DNA of 64,000 nucleotides from Dasypus novemcinctus (GCF_030445035.2 NC_080694.1:71811147-71875146); one strand, 5' to 3'; positions 33,824 to 46,757 are shown, counted from the stretch's first letter. Numbers and translations are program-made. Notes: generated by a model from the sequence alone, not told the origin.

Positions 33824-34109
33824 GGGCGGCAGACTTGGCCCAGTGGTTATGGCATCCATCTACCACATGGGAGGTCTGTGGTTCAAACCCCGGGCCTCCT
33901 TGACCCATGTGGAGCTGGCCCATGAGCAGTGCTGATGTGCACTAGGAGTGCCCTGCCACGCAGGGGTGTCCCCTGCATAGGGGAGGCCCACGCGCAAGGA
34001 GTGTGCCTGTAAGGAGAGCCGTCCAGTGTGAAAGGAAGTACAAACTGCCCAGGAATGGTGCTGCCCACATGGAGAAGTGACACAACAAGATGATGCAACA
34101 AAAAAAGAA
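33824..34109 (+). mobile_element. DAS-type tRNA SINE
   Basis: A box 'tggcccagtggttatgg' at about 33,837 and exact B box 'ggttcaaaccc' at about 33,881. The body is close to that of 19,815-20,219 but shorter, ending after the 'aagatgatgcaacaaaaaaag' stretch, so the distal body and A-rich tail are missing or replaced. Older than the 19.8-kb copy. Confidence 0.85.
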
Positions 34110-34429
34110 ATACATATAGACAAAGTGAGCTGAGATCAGAACTGAGAGCCATAAGCAAATAAAATGTAGGGTAACCTTGAGGGAAAATGTAACATTATAT
34201 TTGAAATCATGAGCTTGTTCTGTGGGCAGAAGTGGAAGACACAAATATATCAATTCTGAAATAAGCCAAGAAATCAGGAGGTGTTTAGGGAGATCCCATT
34301 TTGGTAGTTTCCTCTGGATACAAGCAGAAATGAATGAAAACATTCTCAATTTAGGTTTCAGAATTTCCATCTTAGGACCATCAAATGTAAGGTGATAATC
34401 AAAGATATTCAAGTGCATAAAGAAGTAAA

Positions 34430-35695
34430 CAAATGTGGCCACTCTCTAAGGCAAACTCAGCACATAAATTCATTACCTTCCCCCCAGTGTGGGACATGAC
34501 TCCCAGGGATGAACCTCCCTGGCACTAAGGGATTACTACCATCACCAGCTGATGATATAACTAAAAAAGACCTTGAATAAAAGGTCAGCTCAGACGAACA
34601 GATTATCTCAGCCTGCATGAAATATCAGGTGTTAAAAACTGCTTTTTGACCTTGGAAAAAAGGGAGAAATGGAAAGGACAAATGAGTATACATGCCTATG
34701 ATTCTCCAAAACAGTGTTGGGAGATCATCAGAAGTGTGCATAAGGAGGCTCCCAAAGACAGCCAAAGTAGATACAAGCCCATGTACTGGTTCTCCTGAGT
34801 GCTAGAGAGACCCACAGGTTCTATAGTCATGGCAGATGGCTCAGGAGTTAAGTGTCATTTCAGTTGACCCTACTTTGGAGTTTGTGTTACTGAGTGTGAT
34901 GGAGTTGGACTCAGATGTGACCTTTCTTCACATGCCTCTTCTGTTACTTTTGCCAGACCCGTGGTAGGCACTGGTGTTCATGTACACTCAGGAGACCTGA
35001 ATCTCTGGACTGTCCATGTCACAGCCATGCCCTGTGCCTCAGTAGACTTGCAACTCCTACCCTCTAGTTGATGAGACTTACCCCAGCCAGCTAAAAGGGA
35101 GGTGAAGAAGGTCAACCACCACACCAGGGATCCAAGAGGGCCTACAACTGAAAGCAGGAGAATAGCATCCATTATCCATGTGGAAACTAAATCCCCTCTC
35201 GATATAGAGGTGGAATGTACATAACCATCCCAGGGTACACATGATGGAGGAATACAGTGTGGATTAGAGTGGACTTACTGATATTCTACTATGGAACTAT
35301 TGTGATTAGTAATGGAAGAAATTATAGCATTGATGTGGAGAAAGTGGCCATGGTAGGTGCTGAGGATAGGGAGAGGGAGAAGAGATATGATGTGGGGGCA
35401 TTTTCAGGACTGGGAGTTGTCTTGGGTGGTATTGCAGGGGTGGATTGTGGACATTGTATGTCCTGCCATGGCCCACTGGGTGGACAGGGGGAGAATGTAA
35501 ACTACAGTGTAAACCATTGTCCATGCGGTGCAGCAGTGCTCCAAAATGTATTCACCAAATGCAGTGGATGTCCTATGATGATGAAGGAGGTTGCCGATGT
35601 GGGAGAAGTGGGGTGAGGGGTGAGGGGGCTGGGGAGTATATGGGGACCTCATATTTTTTTAATGTAACTTTTTAAAAAAATAAAGAGAAAAAATC
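34430..35695 (+). mobile_element. 5'-truncated L1 3'-region copy
   Basis: Collinear with 37,683-38,960 on the other strand (second module of the 3' region). The G-rich polypurine tract is at 35,366-35,385 ('gatagggagagggagaagag'), the tail at 35,500-35,670 and an A-rich end at 35,670-35,695. Open frames within have no known domain. Confidence 0.8.
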
Positions 35696-35699
35696 AACA

Positions 35700-36650
35700 G
35701 AAACAACTAACTATATATTTAGATATCCATGAACTCCAGACATCAGAATTATTTGATTCAAAATATAAAATAAATAAGTACAAAATGATTAAAGAAATAA
35801 AGACAAGAATTACAAAAATATACAAGCAAAAGGGACAGTCTAAAACAATCCATTTAAATGGAAATTTAAAAATAAAGATCATCGATTAAAAAGAAACAAT
35901 AGAGAGTTTAAATTAAAAATTTATCTTTTCAATTGAAAGGATACATTTGTAGAAATTGCCAAGAATGTGTCCTTAGAAGACAGGGTTTGGAAATATAAAG
36001 GAAAAGTTAAGAGATGCAGAAGATAAAATGTCTAAAGTTTAATACGGGTCTAATCAAAGCAAACGAGAGAGAGAGAATAGAGAGCAGGGAGCAAAGGAAA
36101 TAAGAATGTTACACAAAGTAAGTATACACAGATATAAGATGCTCATTAAAAAAATAAAGAAATCTGATTCTAGACATACTATCCAGAATCTTTACAACAG
36201 CAAAGACAAAAGGACTATCTTAAAAGCATCAGGAGAGAAAAAGTATTAACCTATAAATTATGACAATTAGATTGACAACAGATTTCTCAAAAGAAAAACA
36301 AACACACAAAAAGGAACACAGAATTCAGTGTGAAAATATTCTCAAAATATTGACGAAAAGAACTGTCAATTTTGGAATTTCTACCAAGCATATAATCTGT
36401 CAAAAATGAGAGTGAAAAAGGGAATATTTTCTGATAAATATGTCTTAAAGTTCACTATCAATACACCTTCATTAAAGAAGCTTTGAAAGAGAGGGCTCTA
36501 TAGAGCACAAAAATGATCTTAAAATATTGTGCAAGATGGCATGGTGAGAGGGAATATGTTAAAATATAGCCACATATAAAGAGATATTTTCTCAGTTAAG
36601 TAATGGTTATGATAATAATTATGATAAACATCTGATTTATGGTGTCTTAG
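35700..36650 (+). mobile_element. old L1M fragment
   Basis: The interval 36,160-36,500, with 'acaattagattgacaacag', 'ttctaccaagcatataatc' and 'ccttcattaaagaagctttg', follows a well-known segment of old L1M/HAL1-like elements. The AT-rich lead-in at 35,700-36,150 is a less certain part. Confidence 0.65.
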
Positions 36651-37523
36651 TTAAGGCTTACCCCTAAGCAGATCCTGTTAAAAGATTTCAAGTGCAAATA
36701 GATACATGGGAATTGTTTCTATGAAATACCAGAAAGGAACAGGAAAGTGAGACAAGAAGGGGAAAAATGCTGTGAAAGTGTGCATTGTCATGCAAATCAC
36801 CAATGTGAGGAATGCAACTTCATCTTACAGTGGGATTCTGGGAAGAAGTACTGGACATGCACTTCAAGTTTATCTAGCTTGACAGGCAAGGTGGTATTTA
36901 TTCACCAGTTCCAAACAGTTGTTGGCTGAGGACTGTTTCCAGGGTTTTTAAATTCCTAAGCACTTTCATCTTGTCCTGCAAACAGACTCGAGTCATCAGA
37001 GAGATTCTGTGGGAGATAAGATCATTGAAAGTGAGGAGTTGAAGATTAGAATCTAGGGTGACCAAGAATTGAAATTGGAATACCATTGGAGAACATGTCT
37101 GTGAGTCGGGAAGGTAAAATTGCTGAAAAACAAGGTATAATGACCTTCACATTAGTCGTGAAAGGTCAGGTTTCCAAAAGAAGATGCATATTTCTGAAGA
37201 TTCATTCAATATAGCTTATTTATTTTAGATTCAAGGTAATATCATGTAATAATCCTATACCAGTAGTGAATATTCTCTAACTCTGCTATGAGATCCATTT
37301 CTTTCACTTGTTCTCTGCATTATGTATTATCTGGAGCTCTCCACAGAACCAAACTATAGATTGGGAGGACAAAATGGTAGGTTAATTCAAGATCAAGTTC
37401 TGCAGACACACACTGACGATGGTTATGGACCTAGAAAAGTAATTGCCTTTCTCCTCCATCCCAAAAAGATAGCCATGACATCTAATTACCATATTTCCCT
37501 TATCTTTGTGTCATGTAACGAAG
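36651..37523. other. intergenic, no recognised feature
   Basis: Small open frames without known motifs and no repeat that I can name. Confidence 0.45.
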
Positions 37524-37538
37524 GTTTCCTGTATTTTT
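37524..37538 (+). repeat. candidate L1 target duplication, left
   Basis: 'gtttcctgtattttt' matches 46,758-46,772 at 14 of 15 positions. If real, it bounds the full-length L1 insertion, including the extra tail unit at 37,565. Confidence 0.5.
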
Positions 37539-37564
37539 TCTATTTTCATATAACAGAGTTTTTT

Positions 37565-37682
37565 TAAATTTTTAAAATTAAAATTAATAGATCAGAAGGA
37601 ATGTTACATTAAAAAACTTAAAAAAAAAACAAGAAACATAAGAGGTTTCCATATAACCCACTCTCCACCTCCCACCATATCA
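37565..37682 (-). repeat. extra partial L1 tail in tandem
   Basis: About 100 bases (from 'gaatgttacattaaaa' to 'ccacctcccaccatatcaa') repeat the terminal sequence that begins again at about 37,683, in the same orientation. The L1 therefore ends in one full and one partial tail. Confidence 0.7.
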
Positions 37683-39600
37683 ATTTTGTAAATTGTATTT
37701 TTTGAAGATACATACATCACAAAAAAATGTTACACTAAAGAATAGAAGAGGTTCCTGTATATACCCCACCCCCACCCCACTTTTCCCACACCAATGACCT
37801 CCCTCATCATTGAGGCACATTCATTGCACTTGATGAACACATTTTGGGGCACCACTGCACTACACAGATAATGGTTTACCCTGTAGTTCACTCTATCCCC
37901 CAGTACATTCAGTAGGTTATGGCAGGATATATAAGGTCCAGCATCTGACCCTGCAATATCATTAAGGTCAACTCAAAATCCCAAAAATGCCCCCACATCA
38001 CATCTCTTCTACACTCACCCTACCCTCAGCAACTACTGCATCTACTTTCTCCACCTCGATGCTAAACTTTCTTCTATTATTCGTCACAGTTTTATAGTAG
38101 AATATTAGTAAGTCCATATTTAATTTCTCCATTCTGTGGACCCTGGGATGGTGATGTCCACTCCACCTCTAGAACAAGAGAGGGCTTAGATTCCACATGG
38201 ATGATGGATACAATTCTTCTGCTTGCAGTTGCAGGCACTCTTGATTCCCTGGTGTGGTGGTTACCATCTTCACCTTCCTGTTAGCTGACCTGGGTAAGAC
38301 CAATGAACCAGAGAGTAGGATTCACCACTCTGCTGAAGCTCAGGGCCCAGCTGGCACTTAGGAAGTCCAGAGATTCAAGTCTCCTGAGTATGGACCATCC
38401 CTAACGCCAACCACAGGTTCAGTAAAAGTGACAGAAGAGGCATGTGTAGAAAAGTTACATATGAGTCCAGCTCCATCACACTCAGGAGCACAAATTCCAA
38501 AATAGCCCTTCTGACATGGCACAGGGCTCCAGATCCATCTGCCATGACTATATACCCTGTGAATCTCTGTATCCCTCAGGAGAACCAGTACCTAGGGTTG
38601 TACCTACTTTGACTTTTTCTGGGATCCTGCTGAGGTGTACATAAGCATGACCACTCTGATGACCTCCCGACACTTTTTGGAAGACTCTTAGCCATATCAG
38701 CTCGTTAGTCTTTGCCATTTTCCCATTTTATGCAAGGTCAAAGAGCAGCTTTTAACACTTGATCCAACATGTACTTTGAAATATTCTCCTGGTCTGAATT
38801 GACCCTTTTATTTGAGGTCTCTTTCTAGTTGCTTCTCCAGTTAGTGATTGGTAGTAATCCCTCAGCACTAGGGAGGCTCATCCCTAGGAGTCATGTTCCA
38901 CATTGGGGATAAGGTAATGCATTTACATACTGAGTTTGGCTTAGAGAGTGGCCACATTTGAGCAACATGGAGTATCTCATGAGGTAACTCTTAGGCACCC
39001 TACAGCTCTAGACCTAGTTCATATTTTAGACACACAGGCTCTTAAACATTGTCATCAGTATCAAGGGCTCATTATTAGACCATCCTTCCTTGTTGATCTT
39101 TGCCATTGCAATTGGGGGATTATTGTTGTTCTATTGGGAAATGTGATATAGCTCCCCTGGGTGGGAACTCAGGACACCATCAGTTGTTGTTTGTAACTAT
39201 AACTACTATAAAAATACCCCACATATATCTTAAAATATTTATATTCCCTATATACATGCCCTGGAGAGCTTCCCCCCACGTGCCCCCCCATCAATAACAC
39301 CCCACACCAGAGTTTCTCCCCTGACATAGTTTAACCTCTCTGTCATCCAAAACTTCTCCAACAATGAATCATATTGTATTGCCAAATTCAATTAATAGGA
39401 AATTGAAATACAGGGATGGGTTTAAAGTTTAGAAATAGAATACACAGTAACTTAGAAATACTAAAATAAAGTAACAGTAAATTGTATTAATAAAATGAAA
39501 AATATTGTAAAGCTTTGTTTCTAACGTTTTGCCTTTCATCACTGTAATAGGTATTGCCCTGTATATACAGTGGCAAGGCTCTTCTATTTCTTCCTCAGTG
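37683..39600 (-). other. L1 3' region, module B
   Basis: Terminal module of the long L1. Copies of this module make up the insertions at 1-1,900, 18,105-18,990, 19,275-20,940, 34,430-35,695 and 55,345-56,930. It has a G-rich polypurine tract on the sense strand (complement of 38,005-38,031) and the tail at 37,683-37,960. No open frame is conserved between copies, so it is probably untranslated. Confidence 0.7.
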
Positions 39601-40650
39601 TCTACATCCTTTTTTTCCCTCTAATTTTTGAATTTGTCTTCAAAAAAGTTTTGGATCACAGTAATTCACATACACAATATGGGGGACTCCCAGATATCCA
39701 ACATCAAACCCTTTTTCCCTTTCCTCAGCAATGATCTCTTCACATGGTCATGTTATATTTGTTGCAGCTGATGTACAAATTTTGAAAGATAGCTATCAAA
39801 CGTGGTTCCATTTTGGTTTACATTATTATTTATATTTTAGACTGTACAAATTTCTAAATTTTATTCTCTTTATGTTTTACATTATAGTCTACAGTTTACA
39901 CACTTTTATACACTTTAGATGTAAGTTGACATGTCCATCATTGCCTGATCTTGTGGAGCACTTCCACTGCCCCCCAGCCCTGCTTCCATCCATGCTATAC
40001 CTCTCTCTCCCTCCCCTCAGGGCACAACATGACACTCAATCTTCACTATTTGAGGAACCAGATTTTCAGATACTGCAGCAATGCTGAGGGTTTGACATAC
40101 TAGTTGCACTAACTAATTGGGAGCCAGTGATCCTCTCAAGAGAAACAATTCCCTCTCTTTGGGAGCATCATGTCTCCCCAGGATGTGGGTACACCTTCAC
40201 AATCATTGTGTGGGTCTCCAAGCAATGATATAACACACTATGACAAAATGAGCATTCACACACTCCCTAGAAGCTTGCCCCAGTACCAGATGCTCCCCCC
40301 CCCCCTTAGGCACGTTAAACATGTGATCCTTCCTTATATTTTCTAAAGAGTTTTCTGAACAGTATAGTTTCAAAATTATACCTGACATTTTCCCACACTA
40401 AATGGTTCCCCCAGCACTCCCCCCAATTCCTTGGGTCATTTGACCCATCCTCCCAATCCTAGCCTCCCTCAAGCCCACATAGCACCACTCAAAGGTATCC
40501 CTAGGCCCCCATCTTATCCATTCCCTGTACAAATACTTACTTACCTCCAGTTTGTCATAGACTTCACCCATGTAGGTGTTAGCTCACAACCTTCCTTACT
40601 CCCCCAGATTCGTTTAGCCTATATTCCAGATTTAAGCTCTCTGAGACAGC
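39600..40650 (-). other. L1 3' region, module A
   Basis: Directly follows the end of ORF2. It has its own G-rich tract (complement of 40,000-40,022) and a tail (39,640-39,900) that resembles the tail of module B. The equivalent plus-strand copy is 54,410-55,250. The A/B junction is the same in at least four copies in this window, so it belongs to the family and not to one chance insertion. Confidence 0.7.
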
Positions 40651-40812
40651 TTGGTTTGTTTGTTTCATATCAGAGAGGTCATGTAGTATTTGTCCTTCAA
40701 TGCCTGGATTGCTTCACTCAACATAAGGTCCCCAAGATTCATCCATGTTATCGCACGTATTTGTACTCTATTCCTTATAGCTGAGTAGTATTCCATTGTA
40801 TATATGTGCCAC

Positions 40813-41018
40813 ATTTTTTGTCTTTTTTTTTTAATATTACATTAAAAAAATATGAGATCCCCATATACCCCCACTCCTCTCCCCCCACTCCTCCCCCCAT
40901 AACAACAATCTCCTCAATCATCATGAGACATTCATTGCATTTGGTCAATACATCTCTGAGCAATGCTGCACCTCATGGTCAATGGTCCACATCATAGTCC
41001 ACACTCAACCACATTCCA
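40813..41018 (-). mobile_element. L1 tail nested in L1 ORF2
   Basis: A T-rich start (40,825-40,835) and the shared tail sequence 40,834-41,010 break the ORF2 text, which continues on both sides ('gccacattttt' before, 'tttatttatccattcacc' after). Same orientation as the host L1, so it is a later, 5'-truncated insertion. Confidence 0.8.
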
Positions 41019-41116
41019 TTTTTTATTTATCCATTCACCATTGATGGGTATTTGAGTTGATTCTAACTTTTGGCAATAGCGTATAATGCTGCTATGAACA
41101 TTAGTGTACATTGGTG

Positions 41117-41142
41117 TATATATATATATATATATATATATA
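41117..41142 (+). repeat. (TA)13 microsatellite
   Basis: Pure TA run of 26 bases inside the L1, at the place where the cysteine-rich end of ORF2 should be. Likely length-variable between individuals. Confidence 0.9.
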
Positions 41143-44100
41143 GCTTCCAGTCTTATGGGAGTAAGATGGTATCTCATTGTAGTTTTGATTTGCATTTCCC
41201 TAATAGCTTGGGTTTTTGAGCATTTTTTCATGTGCCTTTTAGCCATTTGTATTTCTTCTTTGGAGAAGTGTCTGTTCAAATCTTTTTCCCAATTTTTAAA
41301 TGGGATGTTTGTCTTTTTATTTTCAAGATATAGGAATTCCTTATATATGCAGGATATGTCTCCTATCAGATATATGGTTACCAAATATTTTCTCCCATTG
41401 TGAATGCTCTCTTCTCACTTTCATGACAAACTCCTTTGAGGTGCAAAAGGCTTTAATTTTTATGAAGTCCCATTAATCTATTTGTTCTTTTGCTGCTCGT
41501 GCTTTTGGTGTGAAGTTCATGAAGCCATTTCCTATTACAAGGTCCTGTAGATACTTTCTTACATTGTTTCCTAAGGTCTTTATGGTCTTTGCTCTTATAT
41601 TTAGGTCTTTGATTCATCTTGAGTTGATTTTTGTATAAGGTGTCAGATGGTAATCCTCTTTTCTTCTTATGCCTTTTGATATCCAGTTCTCTAGACACAA
41701 TTTGTTGAAGAAGCCATTCTCTCCCAGTTAAGTGGGTTTGGTGGCCTTGTCAAATATCAGATGACTGTACATATGAGGATGTATGTCAGAACTCTCAATT
41801 CAGTTCCATTGGTCAGTGTATCTATCCTTTTGCCAATACCATGCTGTTATCACTACTGTAGCTTTGTAGTATGTTTTGAAGTCTGGTAGTATGATTCCTC
41901 CAGTTTCATTATTCTTTTCCAATATGTCTTTGGCTAATCAGGGTCTCTTTCCTTTTCAAGTAAATTTCATAGTATTTCTAGTTCATTAAAAAAAATGCTG
42001 TGTTGCTATTTATTGGGATTGCATTGAATCTGTAGATCAGTTTTGGTAGGATAGACATCTTAATAATCTTTAACCTTTCTATACATGAAAAGGGAATATT
42101 CTTCCATTTGTTTAAGTCTTCTTTGATTTCCCTGAACAGTTTTGTGTAGTTTTCTGTGGATAAGTTTCTTACATCTTTAGCTAAATTTATACCTAGATAT
42201 TTGACTTTTTAAAATTTACTATTGTAAATGGTATTTGTTTCCTGATTTCCTCCTCAGATTGCTCATCATCAGTGTACAAAAATGCTACTGATTTTTGTGC
42301 ATTGATATTATACCCTGTGACTTTACTGAACTCATTTATAAGTTCTAGAAGCCATGTTGTAGACTTTTCAGAGCTTTCTATGCATAGCATCATGTCATCT
42401 GCAATAGTGAAATTTTGAATTCTTTCTTTCCACTTTGGATTCCTTTTATATCTTGGTCTTGCCTCAGTGCTTGAGCTAGTACTTCAAACACAATGTTGAA
42501 TAGAAGGAGTGATAGTGGGCATCCTTGTCTTGTTCCTGATCTTAGAGGGAAAGATTTTATGATTTCACCATTGTAAATGATGGTGGTTCTAGGTTTTTCA
42601 TATATGCCCTTTATTATGTTCAGAAAGTTTCCTTCTTATCAAAGTTTCTTATCTTTTGCAGTGTTTCTCTCCAGAAAGTGTGTTGTATTTTGCCAAATGC
42701 TTTTTCTGCATCTATAGATATGATCATGTGATTTTTTCCTTCAATCTGTTTATGTGGTGTATTACATTAATTGATTTTCTTATGTTGAACCATCCTTGCA
42801 TAGCAGGAATGAAGCCTACTTGGTCATGGTTTATAGTGTGTTTAATGTGTTGTTGAATAAGATTAGCAAGTATTTTGTTGAGGCTTTTTGCATCTAGATT
42901 CATTAGAGAGATGGGTCTGTAATTTTCCTTTCTTGTGGTGTCTTTGTTTGGCTTTGTTATTAGGGTGATTTTGGCATTATAAAATGAATTAGGCAATGTT
43001 CCTTCTATTTCAATTTTTCGGAAGAGTTTAAGCAAAATTTGTGTTATTTCTTTCTGGAATGTTTTGTAGAATTCACCTGTGAAGCTATCTGGCCCAGGGC
43101 TTTTCTTAGTTGGGAGGTTTTTAATGACTGATTCTATCTCTTTACTTGTGATTGGTTTGTTGAGATCATCGATTTCTTCTTTTGTCAATGTAGGCTGCTT
43201 ATGTATTTCTAGGAATTTGTCTATTTCCTCTAAATTGTCTTTCTTGTTGGAATACAGTTTTTCAAGTTATTCTCTTATGATAGTCTGTATTTCAGTGGGG
43301 TCAGTCGTGATATCACCCTTCTCATTTCTTATTTTGTGTATTTGCATCTTCTCTCTTTTTTTCTTTGTTAGTCTAGCTAAGGGTTTGTTAATTTTATTGA
43401 CCTGCTCATAGAACCAGCTCTTTGTTTATTTTTTTGTGTGCTTTCCTATTTTCTATTTCATTTAGTTCTGCTCTGATCTTTGTTATTTCTTTTTTTCTTT
43501 GTTTTTTTTTTTTACTAATACATCCAATTTTTCAGTTAGCTCTTTCTTTTTTAGCTCTTTCTTATTTTTTGATGTATTGATGTATGAATTTATGGCTATG
43601 AATTTCCCTCTCAATGCTGTTTTTGCTACATCCCATAAGTTTTTATATGTAGTATTATCATTTTCATTAGTTTCAAGGTAGTTATTGATTTCTGTTGAGA
43701 TTTCATCCTTGAGCCACTGTTTTTCTAAGAGTGTGTTGTTTAACTTTCATATCTTGGTGCCAAATCTGGTTCTCTGGCCCTTGTAGATTTCCAGCTTCAC
43801 TCCACTCTGGTGAGATAAATTATTTTGTATGATTTCTATCTTTCCCAATTCATTGAGATTTTCTTTGTGACCCAGCATGTGGTTCTATCTTGGAGAATGA
43901 TCCATGTGTACTTGAGTAAAATGTATATCCTGCTGTATTTGGGTATAATATTCTGTATATGTCTATTAGGTTCAGGTCCTCTAATATATTGTTCAAAGTC
44001 TTTGTTTCTTTATTGATTCTCTTTTGAGATGTTCTGTCCTATGATGATAGGTGTGTTAAAGTTCCCCAGTATAATTGTAGAGGCATCTATTCCTTCACTT

Positions 44101-44559
44101 AGTTTCTCCAGTGTTTGCCTTATGTATTTGGAGGCATCCTTGTTAGGGGCATAAAAGTTTATGATTGTTCTTTCCTCTTGAAAGATTGTCCCTTTCTTTA
44201 ATATGTAGTATCCATTTTTGACTCTCACAGCAGTTTTACATTTAAAGTCTATTTTGTCTGATATTAATATAGCTACACCTGCCCTTTCTTGGTTATTGTT
44301 TGCCTGGAAGATTGTTTTCCAGCCATTCACTTTCAATCTTCTTGAAGCTTTGGGTCTAAGATGAGTTTCTGGTAGACAACATGTAGATGGGCCATATAAT
44401 CTTCCAATCTGTGCTTTTAAGAGGTGAGCATAGTCCATTGACATATAGTGTTATTACTTTCAAGGAATTACTTATATTAGCCATATTATCTTTAGATTTG
44501 CTTTTGCCTTATGCTTGATATTTTTTCTCTCTTTTTGTAGTTTTAGGTGCTCTTACACT

Positions 44560-45536
44560 CTTCTCCAACTCTGTCTCTCCTGTTGTTTTTTTTTCCTTCC
44601 TCCTGCAGAACTCCCTTTAGTATTTCTTGAAGGGCAGGTTTCTTGCTGGCATACTCTCTTAGTTTCTGTTAATCTGTGAATATTTTGAACTCTTCATCAT
44701 TTTTAAATGCTAGCTTTGGTGGATAGAGTATTATTGGTTGTAATTTTTTTTCTTTTAGCACCTTAACTATGTCATACCACTGTCTTCTTGCCTCCATGGT
44801 TTCAGATGAGAGATCAGCACTTTATCTTATGGAGCCTCCCTTGTATGTGATGGTTCTCTTTTCTCTTGCTGCTTTTAATATTTTCTCTTTGTCTTGTGCA
44901 CTGGATAAATTGACAATTATATGTCTTGTGGTAGGCCTGTTGGGATTTATGCAGTTTGGGGTGCATTGTGCTTCCTGGACATGTACATCCATCTCCCTCA
45001 ATAGGTTTGGGAAGTTTTCAGCCACTATTTCCTCCAATACTCCTTCTGTCCCTGTTCCCTTCTCTTCTTCTTCTGGGATGCTTATAATGTGTATGTTTGT
45101 GCATTTTGCATTGTCATTCAGGTTCCTAAGTCCCTGCTGGATTTTTCTATTTTTTTACCAATTAATTCTACTATATATTTGATTTCAGATGTACCATCTT
45201 CCACATCACTAATTCCTTCCTCTGCCTTTTCAAATCTGCTGTTATTTGTTGAGAGTGTATTTTTGATTTATTGGATTATGCTATTGATTCCCATTATCTC
45301 TGTGATCTTTTTGTGCATGATCACAGTTTCTTCTGCATGCTGTCAAGAGTTTTCTTCATATGCTTAATCTCTTCCTTCACTTCATTGAATTGGCCCAAGA
45401 TACATGTTTTGAGAGCTTTAAATACTTGTTCAATGTTCCACTTCTCTTCCTGGTTTTTACTTTGTTCATTGTATTGGGCCATGTTTGCCTGATTATTGGT
45501 ATGGTCTGTAGTTTTTTGTTGCTGTCTGGTCATCAT
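44560..45536 (-). pseudogene. L1 ORF1 remnant
   Basis: The open piece 45,321-45,536 gives a Gln/Asn-rich N-terminus leading into a coiled coil ('LGQFNEVKEEIKHMKKTLD'). The piece 44,822-45,037 gives the RNA-binding part ('AENFPNLLREMDVHVQEAQ'). They are in different frames. Homologous to 16,150-16,850. Confidence 0.8.
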
Positions 45537-46738
45537 TTTATCTTGTTGGGTTTATTCTGTTGCTTAACTTCTTATTTAAGTCTTGGGGTTTAAATAGTTG
45601 TTGTTTTTGTGTGCATGCTAAGTCTTCTCATTGTCATTTTTTCTTCTTATTCTATTTCCTTGTTGTTGGCTAAGTTCCCTTGAAGGAAAATATTAGCTCC
45701 AGAGAAAGCAAAAGGGGTAAGAAAAGAAAAAAATATAAGAGTAGTATTGATAGTGAATGATAGCAAAAGAACTATGTTAGATCTAGAAGAATGGATATAG
45801 AACTCATGGAAGCTGTGTATAGTTATAACCGTAAAAAAGTGGAGTACCTATAACTGCCTGTGGGGAGGAATATACTATGAGTTAAAGGTCAGTGTGGCCA
45901 GGAGAAAGGGAAAAGTAAAAGAGAGGCCAATAATATAAAGATTGAATAAATGATAGAAAACAGGTTAGAGGTTTTAGAGATAAAGAGTCAGAAATATTGG
46001 GGACTAAACAGAGAGAGGTGGAATATAAGAGAAACAATAAGTGATGGAGGAGAGAATGATATCAAGGAAAGGGGATAGCATTGGTAGCCAAAATCAGTAC
46101 ACACTGAAAAGAGAAAATTGAGGATGAGGAAGTACAGCAAATAAGAAATGTTGTCTGCAGCACTAATATAGGAAAAGGGAAAAAAGGAGAAAGAAAGAGA
46201 GAAGAAAAAAAAAGCAGAACAAGAAAAAGAGAAAGGAGTAAAAATAAAACAAAAAAGTGGTGGGGAGGATAAAGAGGAAGAAAAGAAGAAAACAAACCAA
46301 CAAGAAAGGCCAGACAAGGCCCCAGGCAAAGAATTTTCTTTGCAATTAAATAAACTGCTTAGGAGTCTTACCTTCCCCCTTTCTCCCTTCCTCATTTCCC
46401 TCTCTCCCAAGGTAGCAGGAAGGCTGCATGAGGGCTCCTTTAGGAAATTCAAATGGTTCCCTGGTGAACCAACTCACCTGAGAAAATAATGACTTAATTT
46501 CTCAAGAGGTCACCCACTCCTTGCCAGGTATCCTAAATATGCTATTGGAAACCTGTAAAGCATATCCTGTTGTCCCTCTCCCTTACGTGCGCTACAAGGG
46601 GCTGGTTAACTTTGACTCCACTTCTCCCTTAACAAGTTTCCTATCCCAGCGTTCCTAAAACAGCCTGCTCTGGTTGGACTCTGTCACCACACAGCTGGTC
46701 TTTTGTAAGAGAGATGACCACTGTGTACTTACTCAGAT

Positions 46739-46747
46739 GCCATCTTG
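46739..46747 (-). promoter_or_regulatory. YY1-type site at the L1 5' end
   Basis: The minus strand reads CAAGATGGC within the first 20 bases of the element, the position at which L1 families use YY1 to set the transcription start. It supports that the 5' end is complete. Confidence 0.7.
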
Positions 46748-46757
46748 CCCCACCTCA

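Larger units (their letters stand above)
40650..44450 (-). pseudogene. L1 ORF2 remnant
   Basis: ORF2 joins an endonuclease and a reverse transcriptase. Open pieces are endonuclease (44,010-44,444), reverse transcriptase fingers/palm (42,724-43,188, with '[17 protein letters not shown]' and '[13 protein letters not shown]'), thumb (42,193-42,393) and C-terminal segment (40,992-41,384). The endonuclease motif normally Gly-Asp-Phe-Asn reads Gly-Asn-Phe-Asn, losing a catalytic Asp. Near 42,402 a one-base loss falls inside the codons of the catalytic Phe-Ala-Asp-Asp motif. The cysteine-rich region near the C-terminus is replaced by a (TA)13 run. It is dead by several independent lesions. Confidence 0.85.
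37540..46757 (-). mobile_element. full-length inactive L1, about 9 kb
   Basis: In minus-strand order: 5' end at about 46,757 with a YY1 site, 5' UTR to about 45,560, ORF1 remnant (45,536-44,560), ORF2 remnant (44,450-40,650), then about 3 kb of 3' region down to 37,683 and an extra tail unit to about 37,540. A 0.2-kb piece at 40,813-41,018 is a later insertion. Usual mammalian L1 is 6-7 kb; the excess is all 3' region. Multiple stops and frameshifts make it inactive. Confidence 0.85.

Noticed and set aside
35257-35675. Open frames of 119 and 76 codons in the L1 3' copy
   Set aside because: The frames are not kept in other copies of the same repeat, so there is no sign of coding selection.
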